Source of the DNA: Yponomeuta sedellus
Taxonomy: Eukaryota; Arthropoda; Insecta; Lepidoptera; Yponomeutidae
DNA length: 64,000 bases
Reading direction: 5' to 3'
Assembly (NCBI GenBank): GCA_934045075.1
Contig: OW203726.1
Span: forward strand, 4,535,535-4,599,534
The notes beneath the pieces are model-generated. The model had not been told where the DNA came from and ran no database searches. It worked only from the letters and a program-made list of their open reading frames with translations. This document shows positions 20,999 through 32,267 of this stretch, piece after piece (positions within the stretch are counted from its first letter, which is position 1; each line of letters starts with the position of its first letter). The position numbers and the translations under genes are program-made.

Positions 20999-22104
20999 GA
21001 CAACACCAAAATAGCCAATCAGGGGCATTATTACGTAAGTATCCACTGAGTTGATATGCATACATTTTTTTGGCACTTACTAGTCGTGTAAATGCTTCAC
21101 TTGATAGAGTGGAGTGCTACGTAATAGGAGGGCTGAAGCTTTAGTTAACTCAGATGGCGCACTCGGTCCGAGTCCACTAAGACCGTGAAAACGCGGCTTA
21201 AGTCACGATCGATCGCTTCAAAAATTGGCTTAGTCGTGTGGAAGTGTATTATGAAATAGGGTATCGTCATAGCATAACCATCATCATGGGACGCTCGACA
21301 TGAAACGTGACTGGCGATCTAGTGCAAGTACTACAATGTAGGTTAGTTTAGAGCGAGTTACATGACTGAGAGCACAACTGCGCCCTGGAGAGGTCCCCAG
21401 GACAAACACGTTCCTAGATTACTTTAGTTGTCGCGTCACTAAGTTAGCTTGTATCGCAGTGTCCACTAACAGGGGGATTTGCCGGCCTTTTGACATTAAT
21501 TTATTTATTTATATATTTATTTGTTTGTTTATTTATTTATTTATTTAGTTTTAGGAAAGCCATTGACATTATATAACTTAATACTATTTAAAACTATAAA
21601 ACAGAAAGTCATTAACAGGCTTCCACTGATAGCCACAAAATATTAAAACTAACGATTAAAAGATTAAATCACCGCAAAAAAACGAGTCTGTAATATATAA
21701 CAACGAATTTAATAATACCTAATTGTTGTACTAAAACGACATGGATGTACGAGTTTTGTTTTTAATTTATTTAGTAATCCAACAGGCACTTAAGTTTATA
21801 TGATACATACAGTTTCAATTTACTTATAAGGCCCAATTATAGCTTTACCTTAAACTGTGTAAATAAAACAGGAAACGAAACTCTTAACTACTTATAAGCT
21901 ATTCATAACAAGTACCTGTACTTGACAATTTACTTCAATATAATCCTATTTTTCGTTATAATGTACCCAAAATGTGCTTTTTAAATTCATTTGACCACTG
22001 CCCAGCATAAATCCAACGAAAAAATTTAACATCACTGAAAAGCTCATAACTATAAAGAAAAAATAACTAACAACCATTAACTTAATCTTAGTTTGGACAG
22101 CGTT
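20999..22104. other. No gene recognised
   Basis: Contains the short repeat shared with 103-155 (21155-21215) and a (TTTA)n tract near 21500-21545. The remainder is AT-rich. Confidence 0.4.
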
Positions 22105-22207
22105 GTCGTTATCAACCCTTGCTGTCCCCACTGCTGGGGCACGGGTCTCTTCCTGCATCACAGGAAGGTTAGGCCATACTCCACCACGGGGGCCAAGTGC
22201 GGGTTGG
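22105..22207 (-). repeat. SINE-5S 3' tail
   Basis: Plus view tcgttatcaacccttgctgt through gggccaagtgcgggttggtg. 5'-truncated subtype 1. Confidence 0.7.
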
Positions 22208-22239
22208 TGAATTCATTTGTTGACATCCAAAATATATCT

Positions 22240-22310
22240 ACATACATACATAACCTCACGCTTGTATCCCAGAGGGGTAGGCAGAGACCAGGGACTGCCA
22301 CTTGCCACGA
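22240..22310 (-). repeat. LINE-G terminal fragment
   Basis: acatacataacctcacgctt and cccagaggggtaggcagaga, ending at gccacttgccacga. Only about 70 bases of 3' end. Confidence 0.6.
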
Positions 22311-22440
22311 AATAATATCTAGATCTGATAATGTTGTTGTTATTGTTTATATGAGTATTCAACTATCACAGTAAAGTGAATTATATAATATTGCAGCCTA
22401 CCTACATCCCACTATATTTACACTAGGTACATTGAATTTA

Positions 22441-22980
22441 AGGACGGTGGTAGCGGAGCGGTAGAACGCGTCGTGAAATGAAATGAAAAGGTTTTATTCA
22501 AAGTAGCACCGAAACTGCGGCACAATGAACGTTACAATTCAAATTAGGTGTCCATTTCAATATCTAGATCATTTTGGACAAAAAAAACTCCAAACTTAGT
22601 CTTTTCAAAGTCCTTAATTAATATACTTTACATAATTATTATAAAACATAGCACTCATTCATTGTACTGGCTTTAATTCCAGACCTCATTGTCATCTAAA
22701 TAATCCTTTGTCGTGGGTTCGAATCCTGGCGTGAACTTTGTTTTCTAAGTTAAGTACATTTGTTAATTTATAGTAGCAATGCCACTCGCTTACTGTGAAG
22801 GGTGAAGAAAATATCGTGAGGAAAGCTAAGCGTTTGAACGAAGAGGTAACATACCTCAGCGCTTGAAATTGCTAATCCGCGGTGGGCACGTGTGGTGATA
22901 AGCCCGTACTCTCTTTCTCTCTTTGAGAGAAGGCCTGTGCCCTGCAGTGGGACATTTAGCTAAAGGCTATATTAAAAAAA
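22441..22980 (+). mobile_element. SINE-M split by repeat U
   Basis: Head (gtggtagcggagcggtagaa) is separated from the B box (gtgggttcgaatcctggc) by a 234-bp insert. The body continues to gccctgcagtgggacattta. The CT tract is short here (actctctttctctctttgag). Confidence 0.8.
22476..22709 (-). mobile_element. Repeat U inserted in SINE-M
   Basis: Flanked by gtcgtg at 22470-22475 and 22710-22715. Shares gacaaaaaaaactccaaac and aacgttacaattcaaatt with the inverted copy at 54235-54415. Noncoding. Confidence 0.7.
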
Positions 22981-22998
22981 TCTTAAAGTACGCTTTTT

Positions 22999-23251
22999 TT
23001 TTTATTTATACAGGATATATTACACAGATCTCGTTAGCCCTATACTAAGTACAACTAAACGACTTGTGGTATAGGTGCTAACTCGACGATAGATTTAATA
23101 CATTAAATACATAGATAACATCTTGGATGTTATCTATTTGTCCCGAGACAAACTAGAAAAGTTCGTTTCCTAGTTAGACGTGGCCGGGGATCGAACCCGA
23201 GATCTTCCGTTTTACAGTCAACGTGCCAAACCGCTGCGCCACCGAGGACGT
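22999..23251 (-). repeat. SINE-N copy 1
   Basis: Minus strand opens with a tRNA-like head: A-box-like tggcgcagcggttt, B-box-like gggttcgatccccgg. The body runs to ggatatattacacagatctc in plus view. Includes a hairpin tagataacatc / gatgttatcta near 23111. Copy 2 at 35299-35524. Confidence 0.7.
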
Positions 23252-23340
23252 TAGTAAACTCATTTTTTTATCATATTCTATTTTACATGGACTGAGATCC
23301 AGTGCCTCAGCATAGGACTGTCAGTCCAATTTGAATTTGC

Positions 23341-23460
23341 AATGATATTATGGAGACTGTTGACGCTGCCGCGAACCCTGCGCATCAGAGAGGCACTTTT
23401 GTTGTATTGCTCGATCTGTGTGCTCCCATTTTTTTACATCATTATCGCAAACACTGCTTT
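23341..23460 (-). pseudogene. LINE-H fragment
   Basis: ttgacgctgccgcgaaccct and gcatcagagaggcac align with the antisense LINE-H stretch at 16855-16900. Confidence 0.5.
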
Positions 23461-23719
23461 CCGTAGAATGCTAAGAATTCGCGTCATTTCACACTTTCTA
23501 TTTAACGGCCACTGCGTCACACCTTCCTGCACTGAATGGCGACAAAATTGACAAAGTGACAACGAATATATAACTTGCAGCGAAAAATATGAAATGAAAT
23601 AAAATTATATAATATAACAATTACCTTTTGTTTGTGGCAATGTCACGTGATTGACCGAACACAAGCCTTAGGCATAGGGCAAGCAAAAGGGTAGTGTGTA
23701 GGGAGTTTTCAAATATATT
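23461..23719. other. No gene recognised
   Basis: Nothing supported. Confidence 0.35.
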
Positions 23720-23808
23720 TTATGCCACACCTGGCAATAAAGTGGCTTTTTCCGCACGCTTCGTGCGCGTACGGAAAAAGCCGCTTTCTGGCCAAGTGTA
23801 GACATAAA
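23720..23808. repeat. Imperfect palindrome
   Basis: Inner arms gtggctttttccgcacgc / gcgtacggaaaaagccgc with a ttcgt loop. Pairing continues outward (gccacacctggc / ggccaagtgtagac). Confidence 0.65.
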
Positions 23809-24417
23809 AAGATGTACTCAACACGGGAGGTAATAAAGAAAGCTCTCGATCACATATTTACGTCCCTCGCTTGCAGCTCGGGCCGCAAACTTCTGCGATC
23901 TCGGCCTTTCTTTGTATTACCACCCTAGTTGTGTAATGTACTATTTTAATACAGTTGCTCAAAAAGTGGCGTATTACAGAGACGTATAGCGTGCGGGAAG
24001 TGGGCTATTACACACTTGTGCTTTTTTTTACCTTTCCCGCACTCGTGCGTTTTCTTTTCCAACTGTCAAAATAATGTCTATTAAAAAGAAAAACCAACCA
24101 TGAAGTTTTTACTAAAAAAAAATCATACAAGTTTTTATGAGCTACTAATTTGTTTCAATATTAGATTTAATGATTTGATTGAATGAGTTAAGTTAGGTTT
24201 CATTTCATTTCATCTCATTAAATTTCATTTTCATTTCATATCAATAAAAAAAACTACTGAAGACTTGGCTGTATGGGCATAGTTCCCTTTGCCTACTAGA
24301 ATGGCTGAAGAAAATCTCTGCTTATATTTTTTTACGGTTGGTGCCATTTTTCAAATAATTTTTCTTTATTAAATTGCTTACATATTTTTTTCGCAACTGT
24401 ATTAAAAATAGTCGTTC

Positions 24418-24540
24418 AGTACACGTGCGGAACCGTCATTGCAACTTGTTCCGACTGTCAACCCTCGCCTTCGGCTGCGCCTCGGCTCGGGTAGACATTT
24501 GTCGGAACTCTTTGCAATGACAGCGTTTCCGCACTTGTAA
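24418..24540. repeat. Snap-back element with CG-rich loop
   Basis: Arms acgtgcggaaccgtcattgc and gcaatgacagcgtttccgca, then ttgttccgac / gtcggaactc. The loop holds ctcgccttcggctgcgcctc. Similar wording is seen in lepidopteran snap-back repeats. Confidence 0.65.
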
Positions 24541-24739
24541 TTAAATATATATACTATTTTAGTATTTATATGTACCTGGCACATAAGAGTACTTTTTAAT
24601 TGTAAAACCAAGAGCATTCTGCCAACATACTGTTTTACAGTTTGGCAGATACCAACTTATGTATTTTTGTTTGAATAAACATCTTTAATCAATCACTTAA
24701 TCTTCATTTGTTCCCTTTAGGTAGGTACATAGTTAGTTA

Positions 24740-24931
24740 GACCTGAGATTTCCGCACTTAGCCTCATAGTTGGGCCATTGTGCGTAGCAAGCGCCGAGGT
24801 ACGCTAACACCTCAGACACTAGGATTTCCTTACGATGTTTTCCTTCACCGTCAGCGAGTAGTATTGCTACTATAATTTCACAAATGTACATAACTTAGAA
24901 AACAAAGTCATTGGTACATGCCGGGGTTCGT
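24740..24931 (-). repeat. SINE-M copy
   Basis: From acctgagatttccgcactta to acatgccggggttcg, body acttagaaaacaaagtcatt. Matches 20720-20945 in reverse. Head truncated. Confidence 0.7.
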
Positions 24932-25366
24932 TCTATGCTTCCTTCTATCTTGTCTTTGTTTAATTTGTGCTTATGCTCTAACGTAAGTACATCAGTTATC
25001 TACTTCTATATCCTGCTAGTTCTTCTGTAGAAAGCGCGAAGGTAGAATTTAAATCTGACATCATCATCTGATGGAAACATAGCAACTCGATATATTTTAC
25101 GAAGCTATATTTTGTGCATTTCTACCTTTGTTTCAATTCTATAAACCTTACAAATTTATAATTATGTATCTTTTATGTGAATAATAATTTTTCAACTCTA
25201 CATATTAAACGGACTGGTAAATATCCAAGGTTCCCTTATGGCCAAAAGCCAATTTCTGAATTGAGAATTACGCTAAGTAAATAGTTAACTGTAGTGCTGT
25301 CTCTTATAACTTCTCAGAAAAGAGCGTGACAGCAAGTTTTACCTCCAGATTAGCAACAAATAATAA
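24932..25366. other. No gene recognised
   Basis: AT-rich, nothing supported. Confidence 0.35.
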
Positions 25367-25455
25367 GATAAGAATATTCTTTATTGTACACACCAGAAAA
25401 TTATTACAGAGACAACAGTTACAAAAGACAAGCTACAATGGGCGGCCTTATTGCT
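25367..25455 (-). repeat. tail-D repeat
   Basis: agaatattctttattgtaca and gggcggccttattgct. Interrupted at its right end by LINE-E. Confidence 0.55.
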
Positions 25456-25466
25456 GATAGAATAAA

Positions 25467-25654
25467 CTTCTTCTTCTTCAGGCTATATGTTAGTCCACTG
25501 TTCCACATATCCCTCTCCTAATGAGCGCCGTAGCGCCCTGTCTTCACCTTGCCGCACCCAGCATCTGTCGGCAGTATTTCGCAGATCGTCATCCCACCTA
25601 GTTGGAGGGCTCCTACACTACGTTTGCCGAGTCGCGGTCTCCACTGAAGAACAC
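25467..25654 (-). pseudogene. LINE-E 3' fragment with 11-bp target duplication
   Basis: Plus view starts cttcttcttcttcaggctat and includes gcagatcgtcatcccaccta. The bases gatagaataaa flank it at 25456-25466 and 25655-25665. Confidence 0.8.
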
Positions 25655-25665
25655 GATAGAATAAA

Positions 25666-27605
25666 TAAATTTACCAATAGAACACAAATATGAGTCACGA
25701 AAATTGCAAAAGCGAAAAGATAAATGATTCACAATTTTTCATGTGTCTTTTTTATCTCGATGACCTTTTAAACAGTAACGCAATCATATAAAGGGTGGTT
25801 CAGCACGTAGGTGCTCGGTCAGGGGTGCTTCCCTAGAGGCCGACCGCTCGTGAATTCTGTATACTCCTCTTCACGGCCCCTACTTTGCTTCGCGGGACTT
25901 TGGAGCCTCCTGAACTTGCAAAGCGAGTTTTCTATTTCATTAACATCCATCACTTCTCTGCGTCAGTCACAGCATAAGTTTCGTCCATTCCCTTCTGTTC
26001 TAGGGCAATTCGTTGGTGCTAGTTTGTTGGAGTTCTATGTCCGTAAACGAAGTGACTTCAGTTCGACTGAAAATGTAATTCTCTACCTTTTTCAACTAAA
26101 ACTTTGGTTTTTGTTTTCACAAGCAAAGTAATATTTGTGCACCCTAACGGGTAGAGCATGCCTGTACCATCATTTTGAATTACCACCTACATCTTTTTTT
26201 CTAGGTTACACTTGACCCCAGTGACGCCTGCTAACTCTACTTTTAAAGACATCCAAGTTATATGTCTCCGGAAAGACAGACGATGGCAGCGGTTCCACAA
26301 CTTTGCTGTTCATATTATAAAAGAATTTCGCGAATCGCTTGGTGCGGATTCGCGGATTTCGAGGACAATAGCGTGCATTCAAATTATTAATTCCGGATTG
26401 ACTTACTTGATTTTTTAGTTGTCTTCTGGTTGTCTAGTCTGGTTTTCTTACCGATTTGGGTTGTTGGTCAGTCAATTACCCATGGGATTAATAAATTGCC
26501 TTACGTATTAAGAGGACCGTTTTAAATCTGTTAACTAACTGATCACACACACACATACACACACACAACATACACACATACAACCACACGTAAATGTACA
26601 AAAGCAAAATGGCGGAAGCAGAATACAGTGTGTAGGAGAAACACAACAAAGAGACATAACAAATCAATCATGATGCCTAAGTACGGTCTGTAACTTCATC
26701 AAATAGGTAAGGCATATATTGCTGCGTTTGCGTCTAACGTAAAATGGTTTTGACCCAGCCTTAGCTGAAAATCAAGCTATTCCAGTAATGACAAGAGGAA
26801 CATGGCAGGGCATCCTGTAGTAGGAGCCCAAAACGGATCGGACATAATTCAAATTAGAGAGACATAAGGGTCGTGGTCCGAGGGGTGTATGCTATTGGTG
26901 GTCGGAATACCGCTTCGAAACTTTGATGAGCTTTCTGGTACAGTCGGCATCATATCAAACTTGACATGGCCTCACTCTACTCCTAGGAGTACCAGTACCT
27001 TGAAACAGATTGCCAAATAAGGAAACTGAATACCTTCTTCTTAGTCTTAAAGCGCCTCTCCATCTCTGGAGTTTGGCAGTCAGCTCTTTACCACGCTCTG
27101 TTTAATGCAGCTCTAGATATTGGCTTAGCGATGAAGATAATTCTCTAAAAAAAAACTAAAGGTCTGCCGTGGCTGGCATTGATGCAAACCTAAGTGTTTT
27201 AACGTTTAACGTGTTTTAACCAAAGTGTTTTAAACTCATGGAAGCAATAAAGGGTAACAGAGGCGTTCTGGATTAGATTAAGATTAGATCTAAGCTTTTA
27301 TATTTATATAATTTTTTGTAATTGTACTAGTCTATATAGCAGTGGTTGTGTATATGGTAGACCAGCTGTTGGTCTCATGGTTTTATTTCTTCTTCTTCTT
27401 CATGTGCCGTCTCTTATCGGAGATTGGCACACGATTTGGCTATCTTGCTTTTCGAGGTTGCCAATACAAACAAGGAACTGGTAGTCTGTTGAAACCACTG
27501 TCGCATGTTGTGTAGCCGTGATTCCTCCATCTACAGTAAACAGCCCATCGATCTTTACATGCTTGTACTATATTACCTATGTTAACTTTTTTTTACCATT
27601 CGATT
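25666..27605. other. No gene recognised; CA tract and possible LINE remnants
   Basis: A 106-codon frame at 25811-26131 has no recognisable domain or start context. A CA-rich tract lies at 26545-26585. Stretches near 27030 and 27395 (tttcttcttcttcttcatgt) recall antisense non-LTR tails, but I cannot place them. Confidence 0.4.
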
Positions 27606-27970
27606 CGATATCAACCGTTTGGAAGTCCTCACAGCTGGAGCACGGGTCTCTCCCTGCACCGCAGGAAGGTTAGGCCATACTCCACCACGGGGGCCAAGTC
27701 CGGGTTGGTGGAGGATTGTAAGACAATGGCGGGCCTTACTGTCAGAAGTTATCAAGCCGTCCATAACGTCTCTTACATGGCTTAACGACTGTCATTACAT
27801 GACAGCCGGCACCAACGAGTTAACGTGCCTTGCGAAGCACGGAAACGCTCGGAAAAATGCTACTAGCGGTAGTCACAGGACGATGACCTATCCTGCACCT
27901 GATAGCGCCTGTTGTTGCTTCTCAAGGGATTGATTCCAATCACTCGGTTCGACTAGGCCACGAGTGCTTT
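27606..27970 (-). mobile_element. Near full-length SINE-5S
   Basis: Tail cgatatcaacc at left, head actaggccacgagtgctttt at right. All boxes are recognisable on the minus strand although slightly mutated (agaagcaacaacaggcgct). Confidence 0.8.
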
Positions 27971-28705
27971 TTTACGATTATTTACTCTCTTCTTCACCAT
28001 ATTGTATTTAACCATTAACATTCGTGTAATTTACCAATTTTTGTAGTTGATTCTGTCTTTCGAGTGTCTGCCAACAAAGGCGCGTAGTAATCTCAGAATT
28101 TTAACAATTCCATTCCACCAATTTAATTTAGTCGCGATACTTTCTTGCGCGGAATTTTCTTGTACTCCGGCTAAAGTTTAAAATTTGGTCGTCGTCTGCG
28201 AAGGCAAGCTGGCACCTCCTAACTACGTAACTTCATTGTTTTTACAACAAATTGTTTCGGCTTACTTCCCGGTGGAAGTGCCAGACTACTAGCGGCTTTC
28301 GCAAATTGCAATCATAACATCACATTGCGGGAACTTTTAATGGAAAGCTGAAAGTTGTGTTTTCTTGCTGAAACACGGGATTTCATCATTACTGGGCCGC
28401 GTCTCCTGCTCGTGTTATTTTATAAAAGAATGGGTTTTCAGTGTTTAATTTTATTTTATGTTACTATTCCCTCCCCTAGCAATGGTAATGTTCTTCACAA
28501 AGAAAATGGAATGTTTTATGTCATGTGTAGGAGGTTCTAAATTCTTCCGTAAGCATTTTTTTAAACGTAAATTGATAGAGAACAATGGTTCATAGTTTTA
28601 TGTACACATTTTATGGTACGTATTTTTGTGTAAAACCTAAGTATGTATGTTAATGATTTCATTCAGTCTGTGGTATTTCCATGTTTGTCATGCCTTGCCG
28701 ACCTT
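27971..28705. other. No gene recognised
   Basis: AT-rich. Open frame 28355-28540 not supported. Confidence 0.35.
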
Positions 28706-28985
28706 GACGGCCTCTGTGTCGCAGCGGTAGCGCAGCTGTCTACTATACGAGAGGTCCCAGGTTAGAACCCCGGCTGGAGACAAAAAAAAACAGGTATGGG
28801 ATGTTTACATGTTTGTGACGTCGCTGTTTCTGGATCCCACGACATAGGCTATCCTAGTGTGGGGCCGAAGCAATGGATGTGCCTGTATGTAAATGTTTTG
28901 TTATGTTGCCTGGTAAACATAACACAGTGTATCGTGTTCGGGACCAAAACATGCGATTGTGTTGTGTGGAAGTGGTTATTATTAT
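28706..28985 (+). repeat. tRNA-like SINE copy
   Basis: Head ctctgtgtcgcagcggtagc, B-box-like aggttagaaccccggct. Body has gtggggccgaagcaatggat, also present in diverged form at 37305-37350. Confidence 0.55.
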
Positions 28986-29035
28986 AGATTAATAGACAAC
29001 GCTTTGCTGCACACTAGTATTTTTTTAATCTCTTT

Positions 29036-29768
29036 TAGGGTTCCGTACCTCAAAAGGCAAAACGGAAGCCTTTAAGGATTTATTGTCCGTTCGTCCGTCT
29101 GTTTGACACACAAATCACCCCCTTTACCTTGGGAAAGAGTGGATGTGTCGAGTTGAAATTAGTCCCTTGAAGCTGTGAAAAACAAACTTCTAAGTTAACG
29201 TAAAGAAAGATAAAGCTTTGTATGCCGTAAAAAACTTATACTTGTATAATTCGATGCTCAAGGGAATTCAAAATTCATGAGGCACTTTCCGTTAACCTCG
29301 TCGTCGTCGTCAGGCTATACTAGTCCACTGCTGGACATAGCCCTCCCCTAAAGAGCGCCACGTTGTTCTATCATAGGGGGTAATGCCCGTAATCCCCACG
29401 CTGGGCATGCGGGATGGGGATCGCAGTTCGGTGGAATTGTACTGCAGGGGGCGCTGCTGCCCACCCCCCGGTTTGTGTCCCTTAGTCGCCTTTTACGACA
29501 CCCGCGGGAAGAATTGGGTTCCGTTCCATAGAATTCCGTTAACCTAGAACTATGTTTGGCAAGAGATATCATCTTATACTACAAGTACAGAGAACAATCT
29601 GAAAACTGTACGTTTCTAATTAAGTCATGAAAAAATATCTTTAAAGTTTTAGAGAGGCTCGGAAAAAAACTGCGTGACTCGATGCATGAAATGTTTATAA
29701 ATGGAAGTACCTACCTGCTAATTTGTACGGAACCCTCGGTGGACGAGTCCGACTTGCACTTGTCCTTT
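29036..29768. repeat. Element P carrying a SINE-Q insertion
   Basis: Left end gggttccgtacctcaaaagg, right end tacggaaccctcggtggacg agtccgacttgcac. These are the two ends of a very common lepidopteran repeat. Its interior is split by the insert at 29299-29533. A partial copy lies at 35134-35225. Confidence 0.6.
29299..29533 (-). mobile_element. SINE-Q with 12-bp target duplication
   Basis: Flanked by ttccgttaacct at 29287-29298 and 29534-29545. The minus strand reads aattcttcccgcgggtgtcg, then aaaaggcgactaagggacac, and ends with gtggactagtatagcctgac plus a (gac) tail. Its last 60 bases match the LINE-E 3' end. Confidence 0.85.
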
Positions 29769-29861
29769 TATTGTTATAAAGGTAGTACATAAAGAATATT
29801 CTTATCTTACATTCAGGGATATACCTACTATACAAACTTGGCTATTATCAACTACCTCGCG

Positions 29862-29985
29862 TGGTCTAGCAGTATCATGTATGATCATGCTGGAGATCGC
29901 GAATTCGATATCAAGTGACTGTTGCTGTATATTTTGACAAATGGCCTCAGTCTGGTTGTATTTCCATTTTTTGACGTCCTTGCCT
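29862..29985 (+). repeat. SINE-I copy
   Basis: tRNA-like head gcgtggtctagcagtatcat and body aatggcctcagtctggttgt. Runs straight into the 106-bp array. Confidence 0.55.
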
Positions 29986-30640
29986 GGTTACCATAGGACA
30001 GGGTATTGTAGTTTTAAACCAGGTCAAATGATTGAATGAAAGAGCCATTTTGGTCCCGGCTTAAGGAGACCAAGCTAGCTCTTCCTTGCATATTTACCAT
30101 ACCACAGGGTATCGTAGTTGGAAATCAGGACAATTGATTGGATCAAAGGCTATTTTGGTCCCGGCTTACGGAGACCAAGCTAACTCGTCCTTACATGGTT
30201 ACTATAGCACAGGGTATCGTAGGTTGAAACCAGGACAAGTGATTGAATGAAAGAGCTATTTTGGTCCCGGCTTACGGGGACCAAGCTAGCTCTTCCTTCC
30301 ATGTTAACCAAAGCACAGGGTATTGTAGTTTGAAACCAGGACAAGTGATTGAATGAAAGAGCTATTTTGGTCCCGGCTTACGGGGACCAAGCTAGCTCTT
30401 CCTTGCATGTTTACTATACCACAGGGTATCGTAGTTTGAAACCCGTACGAGTGATTGGATGAAAGAGCTATTTTGGTCCCGGCCCGGCTAACGGGGACTA
30501 AACTAGCCCTTCCTTGCATGGTTACTATAGCACAGGGTATTGTAGTTTAAAACCACTACAAATGATTGGATGAAAGAGATATTTTGGTCTCGGCTTACGG
30601 GGACCAAACTAGCTCTTCCTTGCATGGTTACCATAGCTCA
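29984..30640. repeat. 106-bp minisatellite, about six units
   Basis: The phrase cagggtat(t/c)gtag recurs at about 30001, 30107, 30212, 30318, 30424 and 30535. Each unit ends gctagctcttccttgcat. Units contain a small hairpin ggtccc-ggcttac-ggggacc. Unit 5 has a 5-nt duplication (ggccc). The first unit begins at the end of a SINE-I. Confidence 0.9.
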
Positions 30641-30678
30641 CAAATAAGAACAAGTAATTGGATCCAAGTAATTGGATC

Positions 30679-30884
30679 GTGTTTTTGAGTGGAGACTGCG
30701 ACTCGGCAAACGTAGTGTAGAATGCCCTACAACTAGGTGGGATGACGATCTGCGAAAAACTGCCGGCATATGCTGGATGCGGCAAGCTGAAGACAGGGCG
30801 CTATGGCGCTCATTAGCGGAGGGCTATGTCCAGCAGTGGACATAGCCCCCTTCTAATGATAATATAGCCTGAAGAAGGATAAGA
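30679..30884 (+). pseudogene. LINE-E 3' fragment
   Basis: Sense copy: tgggatgacgatctgcgaaa, ggcaagctgaagacagggcg, tail agcctgaagaagg. aattggatc on both sides (near 30670 and 30885) is a likely target duplication. Confidence 0.75.
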
Positions 30885-31215
30885 ATTGGATCAAAGAGCT
30901 ATCCAAAAATGTCCATGCTGCCACGGCTCTTCCAGAATAGAAGAAAATAATATAAAATATCTAATATTCATAAGGTACAATTTACGGTAATCGTAGGGCA
31001 CAAATATTCGCAAGGGTGCGATTTGGTCCGCTCCCGTTTCTTATTGAGAGTTATAACGACGTCTCTTCAGAATATTTTCCGGTGCTTCCTGCACTTAGGT
31101 ACTTATTTGTGGCAAATGGGCTATCTTCAAACCCAGACGTGAAAATTTGAACAGAAATAGTCACGATGCTCTGTTCTGTTTTTGAATTCATAATTCATTT
31201 ATTTATTTGTGTGGA

Positions 31216-31495
31216 GAGGATGAAGGAAGAAAGATTGACGAAACAAATATATATTGCGAATGTGAGTGGAAGGGCTGGTAAGGGACGTCCCAGGTGGACA
31301 TACATCGACCAAATAGGGGATGTATTAGCAAAGGGAAAGATAAAAAGTACCCGGAACCGGCGTGCGTGCACGCAACGACTTATGAACGGTGTTGAAGCGA
31401 AGGTGATCTGTCAGTATCGTGGCACGTGGCAGTCCCTGGTCTCAGCCTTCCTCTCTGGGATACAGGCGTGAGGTTATGTATGTGTGTATGTATGT
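31216..31495 (+). pseudogene. LINE-G 3' fragment, open
   Basis: Encodes SGRAGKGRPRWTYIDQIGDV and on to LVSAFLSGIQA before a stop; a tail of gtatgtatg follows. This is the C-terminus of a non-LTR polymerase with no upstream part. The same unit with the same right neighbour occurs at 50901. Confidence 0.8.
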
Positions 31496-31499
31496 AAAT

Positions 31500-31862
31500 G
31501 GAAGCGCTCGTGGGCTAAGCGAACCGAGTGATTGGAACCAATCACTTGAGTTAAGCAACAACAGGCGCGGTCAGGTGCAGGATGGGTGACCGTCCCGTGA
31601 CTACCGCTAGTGGCATTTTTTCGAGCGCTTCCGTGCTTCGCAAGACACGTAAAGCCGTTGGTGCCGGCTGTCATGTAATGACAGTCGCTAAGCCATGTCA
31701 GAGGCTTAATGGGCTTGATAACTTCTGACAGTAAGGCCCGCCACTGTCTTACAATCCTCCACCATCCCGGACTTGGCCCCCGTGGTGGAGTGTGGCCTAA
31801 CCTTCCTGTGATGCAAAAAGAGACCCGTGCCCCAGCAGTGGGGACATACAAGGGTTGATAAC
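31500..31862 (+). mobile_element. Full-length SINE-5S
   Basis: Head gaagcgctcgtgggctaagc; 5S-like boxes gttaagcaacaacaggcgcg, gtcag and ggatgggtgaccg; middle hairpin ggctgtcatgtaatgacagt; tail ccagcagtggggacatacaa ending gggttgataacg. The 5S match covers the A box, intermediate element and C box, the internal promoter of 5S genes. Confidence 0.9.
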
Positions 31863-32267
31863 GATGTATGTATATAAGTAAATGTGCAAGAGCGTGCATA
31901 ATGCAAAGAGCATAATAGTTCTCCATTCAAGAACATCCATTCCTTCTCCATTTTGTGTGTATGCGCTTCATATTATAAACTTTTAACACATTACTGTTAG
32001 CAAAGTGTGTCTTGCATTCAAATTTGATTGTTTTATTAACACACCACAGCTTAAAAGCTCTCATGGTATTAAAACAGCACTTACTTCTTCCGAGGGTATC
32101 ACTGACCACGTCACAAATATGTAGATAATCTCGAACATACTATCATTAAATTAATTCAATCCTAGGATTGTAGTCGCATTCGTGGAAGTATTCTGGATTC
32201 TAGAAGAAATTGCTTTTAGCAATAAGGCCGCCAATCGTACTCTCTATCTATACATGTTTTGTAGATG
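31863..32267. other. No gene recognised
   Basis: Nothing supported. Confidence 0.35.

Noticed and set aside
25811..26131. 106-aa host protein
   Set aside because: No domain, no splice or start context, no neighbouring exon. Chance frame is the simpler reading.
30001..30640. CRISPR-like array
   Set aside because: The 106-bp units are direct tandem copies with no unique spacers, in an animal genome.
31500..31610. A true 5S rRNA gene
   Set aside because: Only the internal promoter region resembles 5S. The outer stem partners are missing and the sequence continues into a SINE body.
31474..31926. 150-aa minus-strand protein
   Set aside because: Lies wholly on the antisense of SINE-5S. Similar antisense frames appear at the other SINE-5S copies (9311, 27619, 34061, 52880).
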